Shown in pieces: positions 37,501 through 46,149 of a stretch of DNA of 64,000 nt. The notes beneath the pieces are model-generated. The model had not been told where the DNA came from. It searched no databases and saw nothing but the letters and a program-made list of their open reading frames with translations. The DNA comes from Paracyclopina nana (lineage: Eukaryota; Arthropoda; Copepoda; Cyclopoida; Cyclopettidae): positions 10,106,001-10,170,000 of the forward strand of contig JAGUCH010000003.1 of assembly GCA_019096065.1 (NCBI GenBank), read 5' to 3'. A program made the translations under genes and the position numbers. Each line of letters starts with the position of its first letter. Within the stretch, counting starts at the first letter, position 1.

Positions 37501-38065
37501 TAAGCTGGATGTACCCTGAAGTAATGCAGGGAGCCACTGAAGATGCGGAACCTTTTCCCATTCAATGTGAACCAATCCCTTTCATCTGCTGCCAGCCCTG
37601 AATCAATGCCACCCTCTTCGAAGTACTGGTACAGGGTTTGCAGCCCATCTTGCTGCACTTGCCTCTTGGCCAGTGAAACATTGGCCATTGCTTCTTCTCC
37701 TCCCCTGATCAACTGAAAATACATTTTGATAATACACTCACTGGCACTGTAACAAGTTGCTCAACCTGAGCTGTGTTATTGATAAATCTTGAGTCAACCT
37801 CTTGGTAGAGTATGAAGAAAATGAAATGGTACAGAGTGGCAAAACCGAGGACGATTTTGCACCTGTGATTGGTGAAATTGTGGAACACTCTGCGCCTGAC
37901 TTTGAGCAGGCATTTGTCCATGATACAACTACTGATCGAAATGGACATTTATGCTATGCTTTTTTAAAAGAGAGTGAAAATTCGCACCTGATCGGCAGCA
38001 TCCTTTTTTCCAGCAGCAGCTGCTGCTGAAGCTACAGCAATAGCTAGCCACAAAATACTCAACAT
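25508..38065 (-). CDS. GH35 beta-galactosidase (secreted form), host of a nested gene cluster
   Basis: Thirteen minus-strand exons: 38065-37988, 37712-37447, 37388-37203, 28690-28534, 28478-28319, 28261-28109, 28050-27883, 27829-27636, 27341-27177, 27046-26967, 26916-26698, 26510-26258 and 25609-25508. They close in phase to 726 residues. Exon 1 encodes a signal peptide ([18 protein letters not shown]). The enzyme should remove terminal beta-linked galactose. GH35 signatures in order: [52 protein letters not shown] with the acid/base Glu near residue 233, and [10 protein letters not shown] with the nucleophile Glu near 313. Next are FHGGTNFGF, then the beta domains, ending [21 protein letters not shown]. 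Both catalytic glutamates are present and ~80 residues apart, as expected. It resembles the GLB1/GLB1L family. The third intron (28691-37202) carries a DEG/ENaC array on the other strand. Confidence 0.92.
26007..26060 (-). repeat. Intronic hairpin repeat, copy 3
   Basis: Reverse-oriented copy: an ATTCAGTTTGAGACACTGAA hairpin, an AACAAAAAT stretch and GAGTCTCATT. It lies in the last GH35 intron (25610-26257). Confidence 0.65.
27431..27487 (+). repeat. Intronic hairpin repeat, copy 4
   Basis: AATGAGACTTGATTG, then TTTTGTGTTCAGTCCTCGAA and ACTGACAT. It lies in the GH35 intron 27342-27635. Confidence 0.65.
28693..29103. other. GC-rich patch inside the GH35 intron, upstream of the DEG/ENaC array
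   Basis: Positions ~28855-28975 are unusually GC-rich for this window, with repeated GGCCGGCC motifs (for example CGGCCGGCCCGGCCGGCCCG). It lies just upstream of the first nested channel gene and may act as a promoter or enhancer for the array. This is inference only. Confidence 0.35.
29104..30557 (+). CDS. DEG/ENaC (pickpocket-like) channel subunit A
   Basis: Exons 29104-29120, 29220-29691, 29747-30061, 30110-30324 and 30380-30557 join in frame to about 398 residues. The tiny first exon ends AG|GTAAGC and its phase fits the acceptor one base before the ATG at 29221; without it the protein starts at 29221. DEG/ENaC subunits form trimeric amiloride-type sodium channels with two membrane segments and a cysteine-rich outer domain. 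Seen here: a first segment ([16 protein letters not shown]), [15 protein letters not shown], many ectodomain cysteines including NPCKKPC, then [14 protein letters not shown] at the second segment. The usual Gly-x-Ser filter triplet reads Ser-Phe-Ser. The protein is short for the family. A poly(A) signal is at 30624. It is the first gene of an array inside the GH35 intron. Confidence 0.82.
30668..31950 (+). pseudogene. Decayed DEG/ENaC gene B
   Basis: Pieces of a paralogue of the flanking channel genes occur in order on the + strand but in several frames. They are a start region with [31 protein letters not shown], then after a frame change at ~30960 [17 protein letters not shown], then ~31500 [11 protein letters not shown], and ~31770-31940 with [14 protein letters not shown] and, again after a frame change, [11 protein letters not shown]. 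The second membrane segment with the GxS motif is not found. Frameshifts, stops and the missing C-terminus make it a pseudogene or remnant. Confidence 0.75.
32180..33570 (+). CDS. DEG/ENaC (pickpocket-like) channel subunit C
   Basis: Exons 32180-32686, 32741-33037, 33099-33313 and 33387-33570 join in frame to 400 residues. The first membrane segment starts almost at the N-terminus ([24 protein letters not shown]), so the cytoplasmic His-Gly gating motif of classic family members is absent. Then come [16 protein letters not shown], an outer domain with conserved cysteines ([39 protein letters not shown]) and the second segment [18 protein letters not shown] with an intact Gly-Phe-Ser filter. 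Introns are 54-73 bases. It is 60-70% similar by eye to genes D and E, indicating recent tandem duplication. Likely a subunit of a sodium or cation channel in sensory, epithelial or other tissue; ligand unknown. Confidence 0.87.
33839..35273 (+). CDS. DEG/ENaC (pickpocket-like) channel subunit D
   Basis: Exons 33839-34345, 34406-34708, 34779-34996 and 35069-35273 join in frame to 410 residues. Intron positions and phases are the same as in genes C and E. It starts [20 protein letters not shown], with no N-terminal cytoplasmic part. Then follow [60 protein letters not shown] and [20 protein letters not shown] with the Gly-Phe-Ser filter. The start at 33839 is chosen because upstream in-frame sequence has no ATG and genes C and E align from this Met. 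A poly(A) signal lies at 35450-35455. It is the most canonical member of the array. Confidence 0.88.
35546..37241 (+). CDS. DEG/ENaC channel subunit E with a one-base frameshift
   Basis: Exons 35546-36055, 36122-36419, 36651-36874 and 37031-37241 align with genes C and D along their whole length. They run from [20 protein letters not shown] through [24 protein letters not shown] and [15 protein letters not shown] to [18 protein letters not shown]. Exon 2 is 298 bases, one more than the 297 of gene C (303 in D). The extra base falls near 36325-36335, where the frame passes from [11 protein letters not shown] (soon stopped) to [12 protein letters not shown]. Unless this is a sequencing error, translation would end early and the gene is a very young pseudogene. 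The last 39 coding bases (37203-37241) overlap a GH35 exon on the other strand. Confidence 0.75.
37742..37948 (-). CDS. Alternative first exon of the GH35 gene: type II membrane anchor
   Basis: A minus-strand ATG at 37948 opens 69 codons that end at a strong donor (CCA|GTGAGT) in phase 0. This matches exactly the phase needed by the second GH35 exon at 37712. The peptide has a basic stretch ([16 protein letters not shown]), then a hydrophobic segment ([17 protein letters not shown]), then a polar stem with an NNT glycosylation site. That is the layout of a Golgi or surface type II anchor, whereas the other first exon (38065-37988) encodes a cleavable signal peptide. Transcripts are needed to prove use. 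Confidence 0.55.
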
Positions 38066-38159
38066 TTTAGCTGTTATGCAGGAAGTTGGACGGAAATATG
38101 CCAAATACAGAAAATATGCCAAATACAGCAGCAGCCTTTGATGTGAAGGTAGATTTCGT

Positions 38160-38741
38160 GGACTAATCACTCCTCAGAGTTGCATAATGAGGAATTATTC
38201 TATATGTGAAGATAATCAAATATGCAATGACGGATTTGTCGTTATCTCTAAAGCAAATCCCACTGAAATGTTCAATAATTACACCGAAAATGAGATTAGG
38301 GCAGCTGACATGTACCAATTACCCTGTCTCAGCAAAGTTAATAATTTTTCATTTTTTGCCCTTTTCCAGGAGAAACAATACAGCCTTCAGTTTTCTTATC
38401 TGCTCCTCGTTTTATTAATGATTTAATTCTATTTTTCTGATCGCAGAAAAATACGTAACAAAAGGAAATGCTATCACTCAACTTCACATGCATACAAAAA
38501 CCATCTATTTTTCATTTGCACTTTATGGCTTTTGTAGCAAAAACAGCTTTTTTGTATGTTTGAAAGCAGAGAACAAAAACTAGGTTCTATTTGCACTTCA
38601 AAATACTGTAAATATAGAGACGACGTTTTCCTGATTGTTGAAAATATTCCAGTTTACACACATCCAAATACAGAGTGCAGAGTCATACCTCAAAATCCAG
38701 ATAAGATAATCCCAGATTCTGGTTTTTATGGGGAATTATGA
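38160..38741 (+). pseudogene. Two Cys-rich exon-like fragments related to the lectin gene tail
   Basis: Open stretches at about 38166-38340 (YSICEDNQICNDGFVVISK) and 38571-38741 (GSICTSKYCKYRDDVFLIVE) resemble each other. Both also resemble a segment of the C-type lectin gene at 47262-47340 (HPICADFQICNLQYGFVATL). They share an IC-x4-(I)C-x2/4-FV pattern. No start, signal peptide or complete gene could be built. They may be remnants of duplicated exons or exons of an unrecognised gene between GH35 and the zinc transporter. Confidence 0.35.
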
Positions 38742-38865
38742 GTTATGACACTCGCTTGCCGAGACGCCCAGTACTACATTATTAGATAAGCACTTTTTCT
38801 GTATTGTTTGAGTTTGCTCAGCAGTTAATAGCGTGTTCATCTCTGCGCGAGTCAGCAGCAGTAAA

Positions 38866-40616
38866 ATGGAGGCTGAAACTGCGAAAATCATAACAATGCT
38901 CCTCTTGGGCTTGGGCTCTCTCCTTCTCGGCTTTTTGCCACTCAAAATTGGCAAATTGTTCATGTCTGAAAATGAGCACCATTGGAAGAGAACGTTGACC
39001 TCCATTCTGCTCTGCTTTGGAGGTGGGGTGCTTTTTGCCACCTCACTGATCCATATGCTACCAGAGGTAATTTAAACGAAATGCTCTAATCAAATATTTT
39101 CTCTTATTGGTCAACTTTTGCTTTCACCCTACAAAACTGAATTTGAGCCTCAATGATACAAAATTGATAAATGTAATCACTTTAACTAGTTAAAAAGAAG
39201 AAAATGTATTTTTGCAGGTGAGGGAGAATCTGGAGAATTCCAAGGTGGATTTTGAGGGAGCTCCAGTGGCTGAAATTTTGCTCTGTGCTGGATTCTTTTT
39301 GATCTACTTGATTGAGGAGAGTGTCCACTTTTTCCTGGATTCTTCAGTGCACCATCACCATGATGAAACCATACAAGCTCACAGGTTAATATCAATGCAA
39401 TGTGTATATAAATGCATGTTTACTTTTTGTTATTGCAGGGCTTTTAGCATTCACTCTCAAGCCTGCGAGGCTGGCTTGATTGATGTACAGCAGTGCCAAA
39501 GTCCAAGGGGTGGGTCAAAGTGCAAATTTTTCTTTTTTTTTTTTAAAAAAAAAAAAATACAATTTTCATTAAAGGATCCATTAGTGAAACTCGGAGACGA
39601 AGGACAGTTTCAACTCCAGCTTCCGGAGAATTTCTCTCCCAGCCCAATTACAAAACTTTCAATTTTGTCAAATTCGACAGCTCCTCCTCAAATGGACATA
39701 GGCACCAGAGCCCACCTCCAAATAACGTAATAGCTGGATCCTCCATAAGAACAGAGTCGACATCAACCACAAATTTCTCATGTGACCAAGAAGGGATGGG
39801 GAACAATCCGACCAAAAGTTCACTGAGGGACTTTTTCACTGTGCTCGCATTATCGTTTCATGCAGTATTCGAAGGCCTTGCTGTAGGCCTTGAAAACGAG
39901 GCCTATGACGTATGGATGCTATTCGCAGGTAATATTTCTTATCAACTTCTTCGTATTTGACGATGTTTTTATTGCTGTGTTTTTTTGTCGAAGCTCCAAA
40001 GTCAAATCAAATGACAGATTAATGAGACTCGGTTGCCACCTTGCAGTTTTGTTTTCAGTATCTGAAACTGAAATCAGAGCGCAAAGGATTACACTTCTCG
40101 ACATTTTTTCATTATGCGATCAACTTTTCTATCTTTTCTAGCTGTGGCTACTCATAAGTATGTCATCTCATTTTGCGTGGGCCTCGAGCTTTTCCAGGCC
40201 AAAACGAGGCTTCTCATATACTCTGTGTATATGCTCGTTTTTGCCCTCATCTCTCCGGTTGGCATTGGCATAGGAATTGCCATCACTGCCAATATGGAGA
40301 GTGGCACAGCCTATTTTCTCTCGGTGGCCATTATGCAAGCTTTGGCAGGAGGAACCATCATTTATGTGGTCGTTTTCGAGGTCCTCGAGAGAGAAAGGTC
40401 GAAAAGTGTGTCAGGCCTGGCCCAGTGGTTTTTCGTCATTCTGGGATTCAGTGTCATGATGACCATTGAACTCTTGGGTAATCAATGCTTATATTTATTC
40501 TTCTTTTTTAAAATCTCAACAATATTTTTTAACACTATTTAGCTGGGCACAGCCATGATCATGATCATGGGCATATGGATGAGGGTGGCTGCTCAAATGA
40601 GACAATGGCCATTTAA
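38866..40616 (+). CDS. ZIP-family zinc transporter (SLC39A1-3-like)
   Basis: Exons 38866-39066, 39218-39384, 39439-39509, 39575-39928, 40142-40477 and 40543-40616 join in frame to 400 residues. ZIP proteins move zinc (sometimes iron) into the cytoplasm across the plasma or organelle membrane. Membrane segments are visible at IITMLLLGLGSLLLGFLPL and in the stretches around LCFGGGVLFATSLIHMLPE and ILLCAGFFLIYLIEES. A His-rich loop (SSVHHHHDE) and a long Ser/Thr-rich loop follow. The metal-site segment LSFHAVFEGLAVGLE has the His and Glu typical of subfamily ZIP II (ZIP1-3), followed by HKYVISFCVGLELF. The C-terminus is His-rich (GHSHDHDHGHMDE). The 354-base fourth exon is in a frame that lacks an early ATG. 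The stop at 40616 is 10 bases from the stop of the convergent next gene. Confidence 0.92.
40021..40074 (+). repeat. Intronic hairpin repeat, copy 5
   Basis: AATGAGACTCGGTTG, then TTTTGTTTTCAGTATCTGAA and ACTGAAAT. It lies in the zinc-transporter intron 39929-40141. Confidence 0.7.
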
Positions 40617-40626
40617 AAAAGCCTTT

Positions 40627-43600
40627 TCAAATGTGGTAGGAGACAGCAGCCATTTCCTCATACTCGATGGCCTCGACAGATGACGAGGGCCTTTGATTAA
40701 ATTCAGATTTTGCATTATTAGCGATGTCAATACTTTTGGTTTTGTTCAGAGAGCTCCAATAAGTTGCATTGTAGGCTGCAAAAGCTTTCTCAAACTCCTC
40801 CCTCATGACATAGTCAAAATGCTCCAGTTCTCTTCTCACAGTTTGGGTGATTCTGTCGAATTTGGCCTGAATGGCCTCCAAGTCGTCATTGGGATCCTTC
40901 AGCTCCACAACTGGAGCTTGCGAAGAGTCTTCCTCCTCCTTTTTGCTGGATGCTTTTGAGCCCTTTTTGGCGGACTTTTTGGTGGCTTTCTCCAGGTCCA
41001 TTTGCACCTTTCTCCTCCTTGCAAGCACATCCTGAGCAGATGCAATCATTTGGGCGTAATCTCCTGATATTTGCACAATGTGGTCATCAGCATTGGCTTG
41101 CTCGTAGTAAATTGAAGACATCACTCGTTGGGCATCAACCACTTGATCAATGATGTGGCCAAAGTCGTTCTCCTTCACTGTGGATCTTCCGACTAATAGA
41201 AGCACCAAATCTCGCCTGAACTCGTCCGATTCTTCGTGCAATTGGTGCTTTAATTTAGCCATGCCACGCAAGTTTTTGTGCATTTCATTCATTTGGTTCA
41301 ACAGAGACCTCAATTGCCCATGCCTTGTCTGAAAATCAAACATTTTCAATGCATTTCAGCGAACCATCTAAATCTAGGGTTAATTTCATTTAAAAAATTG
41401 AGACTTAATTGAAAAGCCAAAAAATGTATCTTACAACATGAACAAAAAGTATCGTCAAAATGCAAAATGTATTCAAGCGTATTCCTGTGAGATCACATTT
41501 CAGTCTGGAGGACTGAAAACAAAATCACAAGAGGACAACCAAGTCTCATTACTTTCAAATTTGTTCTGAAAAAGCTACTCAGCCAAAAAAAAACCAACTT
41601 CACCTGGAACCAAGGATCCTTCTCTGTCACTGCGATTCTTGACCTGAAAACCGCCATTTTGGCCTTCATACCAGCCATGGCTCCTTTGAAGGTGACCATG
41701 GGCTTCAGAGACTTTGCCACTTCCTTTTCCTGAATAAATGACCAGAACATGGCATCCTTCCTCACCACTGGATGCCTGGCCAGCCTCTTCATGTATCTGT
41801 CCAGGGCCACACACTTTTTATCAATGGCTCTGGAAGCAGTTGAGGCTGACAAATCTTTGCCATTGATGGAGGATGAATTCTCAATGAAGCCGAGGCTGTT
41901 CTTTTGCGGTGGAGGTGGAACAATGACGCCATCTTTTTTGTAGGTGAGCAAAAGGAACTCATACAGCTGCTCGATTTGCGAATACGTACGGGTGACGCTG
42001 TAATGGCTGTTGCCGCCAATCTGGCCTGACCGTTCGCCTCCATACCTCGTCAAAATGGTGTACACCACTGACTTGAACAAGCCTTTCCTGGTCTTGAAAG
42101 GCTCTGAAACAGCTATAGATATCTTCTGCCCGCCCACAACTCCACTTGCACCTCCATTCAATAGCTAAAATACAAAAAGTAGCGATACAATTTGAAATAT
42201 GTATTTTCCACTGCTTACTTGAAGTTTCATGGCCAAGTCTTCAGCTATCCGATTTCGAGAGTTCATCAAAGCATGGCCACATTGTGGGCAATCATTGAGC
42301 CTTTGGTTGCATTGCTTGCATAGTAAGTGACCTTCAGGGCATTGGTAAATGGGTGGAGAATCAGCTGTATCCAAGCAAACCGGGCATTCCAGAGTGTTCA
42401 TCAATTCATTGATTTTGGCATCAGTCTAAGTGAAAGAAATAAGTATAACTAATTGGGCTTTGCTTACGGAGGCTCTGGTAGTAATAATTTTTGCCGCTAG
42501 GAGGAGCTAATGATAGCACAGCTAATGGCAGCGTAGGCTAAGCGGGCTGAAAATTGAATTTCGATCTGTTTCTGTTTGCACCTGCTCCGCTGCTAGCCCC
42601 GATCTAAAAAAATTGAACCTCCGATCAATTTTTAAAGTCAACAGATATGGTATTTTTCAACTAATTCACTAATATTTCAGTGTTCTAATTTTTTAAAAGT
42701 AAGATTTAATCCAGTTTTGTTGCCATTTTATGGGCACATTGAGTAATAATTGTGTGCCTTGCAGGACAATTTGCCCAAGAAAAGCAAGCTTAATGCACAG
42801 AGGAGCTTTCTGGAAAAGGCAGAAAATCTCTTGTTTTTTTACCAGAACGCCAAATATTTTGTTTTGAAAAGTCAAAAAGCCAAATGATAACGATTATGCG
42901 ACGAACTAGTTGAAAGGACGCCGAAATAGAATAGGAGGTTACTCCTAATGCCATCTTTTTTACCTTATTCGGAGTGAGCAAAGCCCAATTATGGTATGAT
43001 TGGAAAAATCAACAGCTCTACTTTACAGCACTAACTTTCAAGCAAAAATCCTACATAAGCTAGTAGTTTAAAGGGCATGAGTAAAAATCAAAAGTGAGAG
43101 GAGCAAACACACAGAAAATAACTTTTTTGCAAAATGCCCTTGAGAAAATTTGCCTTGACAATTTTGTCTTTACTTCTGAAATCAGCAATTATATGTGGAA
43201 AGGCCAGTTTGCTCTGAAGGTGAATCTTTGACTAAATTTTCTTTTTCTTGAGAAAAAAAAGGATGGGCATGAGTGAAAAGCAAAAGTGAGAGTAGGAAAA
43301 AACACAGAAAACCCATTTCATGTTTTGGCCTTTCTTAGACCTACCAGGCTTGACTTTTTGCTTAAAGCCCATCTCTGAAAGCACAATGGTTGGAAAAGGC
43401 CAGTTTGATTATAACCAAAATTTTACTTGAGATATTTCTGATGCCTCAAAGTCCAAGTTTTGCCTGTACCCTTCAAGGCCATCCTCTCCATCAGTGCTTC
43501 TCAGGGGTGGCAGCCTTTGAGGAAGGCCACCTTCTGTCATGATGGCCTCTCCACTTGGGCCTATCTCTAGGCTTGTGGAGGGTCTTCTTCCATTTTCAGG

Positions 43601-43741
43601 GCTGTTGCCTCCAACGCTTCCTGGCAAGTCATCATTGTTGCTGCTCATCTGGTTGTTAGTTGCTGGACTTGACTTTTTTGAAGGAGAATTCAAAATGTCA
43701 GAATATGACCCAGAGTCATCAGGTTTATTCACACTTGCCAT
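40627..43741 (-). CDS. Sorting nexin (SNX1/2-like PX-BAR) with N-terminal RING finger
   Basis: Exons 43741-43427, 42425-42219, 42164-41604 and 41328-40627, all joined in phase 0, give 594 residues. Residues 1-105 are polar and disordered. Residues ~118-155 form a SIAH-type C3HC4 RING with all eight zinc ligands: CPVC (119,122), Cys134 and His138 in CPEGH, LLCKQC (141,144) and CPQC (151,154). A PX domain follows (ISIAVSEPFKTRKGLFKSVV, RTYSQIEQLYEFLL, VPPPPQKNSLG) and then a BAR-like helical region with HFDYVMREEFEKAFAAYNATYWSSL near the end. PX-BAR sorting nexins bind phosphoinositides and shape endosomal tubules for retromer-type recycling. A RING implies ubiquitin-ligase activity at endosomes (inference). 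The RING exon has no start or stop of its own and fits both neighbours in phase. A lysine-rich insert interrupts the BAR region. Confidence 0.85.
41497..41552 (-). repeat. Intronic hairpin repeat, copy 6
   Basis: Reverse-oriented copy: a TTTCAGTCTGGAGGACTGAA hairpin, AACAAAATC and AAGTCTCATT. It lies in the sorting-nexin intron 41329-41603. Confidence 0.7.
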
Positions 43742-46149
43742 TCAAGCCTTTTAAAATTGTTCAGATTTATCAAAATGAATGTAATGTCACTTTAGCCTAA
43801 ATACTGGCAACTAAGCTATGACAACCTAGGTACATTTATGTGTAAGGGGTGCTAGATAGGTTGCTATGACACAAATCATAATTCTGCATTTGAATAGGCC
43901 TGGCTTGGCCACAATTTGCCTGTTCTAAGTGGATTACAGCATTTTTCAAAAATGCACCCAAGGGACTCAGTTTTATGCAGCTTTCTTTCAATTTACATAA
44001 TGAGTTTCCTCAATCAATTAGGCGAGAAAATCAATAAAGGTCACAACAAAGGCCTCTAACCATAATAAAGCCTTTCATTATGCCTAGATTACCACATGGG
44101 CCTCAAATTCATTATTTTACGAGTTTTTTAACAAAAAAAATTGGAATACCTTTTCCCGGTCAAATTAAGGAAGTTCTCCAGCAATTTAATCTTTTTAGCC
44201 TTGAAAGTTTGCCACAAGACTGCACAAATAGTTGGCTGTATTTCACTACAGCAAAAGTATCATTACAACTCCACTTCAATACAATATATAAACAACAAGT
44301 TTTGCTGCTATGGTCATGCAATGTACCATGACTTTCTTTGGAGGCCAAAAATAAGCCAGTAAAAGCACATCAATTTGGAATGTATCTGAAGAAATAGTAT
44401 CTCGGCTCACCTTTCATGTCTGAGTCACCATCGAAGCCGTGAATGACGTATATTTCGAAGCCGATAAAGAAAGCCACAAGTGTAAAAAAGTACTGAGACT
44501 GAACAACCAGGCTTACTTGTGCACTACCGTCTGACCGTTCAAAATTGGACAGTGCGGGAATCAAAAGTTTGTGTTATGAATTCATGAATTTTGAGGCTTA
44601 ATGGGTATCGTTGGAAAGCTTGAACCTTTGGACATCTTTTTTGTTTTCTGACAAAATGAAAAATATTATAGTGAATTCCCCGTGACATCAAAAAATAAAT
44701 GACTCACCAGTTTTTTTGGCTGATTTTTCTCCTTTGCTTAACTGATTTGCCTCAATTTCAGTAAGGCGGCCTCAGCGTCCTCCAATCCGGATGAAAATTG
44801 GCATGAAGATTCTTCAATACGTCCTTATGAATTCCTCCAATCGGACGAGTAGATGCTGAGGTATAAGCGCGCAAAGTGCCTTGCTTACCTTATAGAAATG
44901 TTTATGAGAACAAGCTATTATTGAGAATTCCGCGTGACAGCAAAAAATAAATGATGCATCAGTTTTTTCGTGACAATTTTCTTGGTTGCCTTGGGAAAAT
45001 TGAATTTTCCCGGTTTATTCCTCTTTCGATTGATTTTTTCTACTTTTTCAAAAAAGATGGAAAAAGGCTCAATCTTTCCAACGATATCATTTAAAAGTCC
45101 TGTAATTATTGAATATGTGACAAAAAGTTTAGATTCCCGTACCGTCCAATTTTGAACGGTCAGGCTGTATAGTATACAGTAGAAGTAGCTTAAATGCAAG
45201 CCAGAGCTTTCTACCACAAATAAACTGCTTTCTAGTCATACCTTGCATTGGAATTAGTCAGAGTGTCCAAATCACTTGGTTAATTCTTCCAAACTTCTTG
45301 AATAAATTGAAAAATTGGCTTAATTCTTAATTTGCTGGGAATAATTCAATAAAACTGTACATATTATTCATGATTTGAACAATGATGAAAATTTATTAAA
45401 AAGCCTTTTTAACATTAATTTTTGAATGGAAGGTTTTTTAGCTCATCAAAACTACTTAAGCATAGAATACACACATATAATTGACGCAATGACAAAGCTA
45501 AAGGCTGATGCAAAAATATCGCTTAAAAGTACTTTCACTTAAAAAAAAGCATAATTTTCCAAGTTTGATTTTGTAATCAAAAGAACATGAATCTTATCTA
45601 GTTCACTTTTTTTACGAATCTGACTTTATAATATTTGATATAATACAATGAATGATTAGGTGGTGTGTTCTGTAGGGATAGGACACACTATTTCTCAATT
45701 AATGGAAGGATTGCAGTACTATGATTGTATTTGGCTGATGATCAGAGAGTTGAAATACAATTATTTGGGCCAATTTTCCTGAATAGTTTATTGCATACGC
45801 AAAAAAATAAAAGAAAATCGATGTTGACACGAAAAATAGGTGTTTTTGATTTTACCAAGGTGTCAAGGCTGTTTATTGTTAGAAATAATGACTTAAACTC
45901 AATATTGATAAAGCGTACAAGTTTCACTGAGGTTTTTTTTTGGCGTATGAGGGCTCAGAATTTCTGGTTGGGTTAGCCCTGATGTGCGGTATTTGTTGCT
46001 TCCTGTAATTATGGTCTCTGATCGTTCAATGCCGAAAGTATTTGAACTTGTGGCATAGATTTTATGCCAAATTGCCAAATAATTATGGTTCGATTGCAAA
46101 CCAAGTGATTCTAGGCTTGTAATCGACCACTTTCTTGGAATCGAGTCAC
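43742..46149. other. Intergenic, one foldback element, no gene supported
   Basis: AT-rich DNA upstream of both the sorting nexin (-) and the lectin gene (+), so promoters of both should lie here. The only structure seen is the foldback element listed separately. Open frames are short and of no known family. Confidence 0.5.
44524..45173. mobile_element. Foldback / TIR element of ~650 bases
   Basis: Inverted arms of about 120 bases (44524-44643 and ~45050-45173) share CTGACCGTTCAAAATTGGAC near the outer ends and TATCGTTGGAAAG further in. Inside, a ~45-base direct repeat occurs at 44671-44716 and 44922-44966 (GTGACATCAAAAAATAAATG against GTGACAGCAAAAAATAAATG). No coding capacity is seen. Probably a non-autonomous transposon; a clear target-site duplication was not found. 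Confidence 0.75.

Noticed and set aside
37802-38029. Plus-strand open frame in the GH35 5' region
   Set aside because: No ATG near its start; it is the complement of the better-supported alternative GH35 exon.
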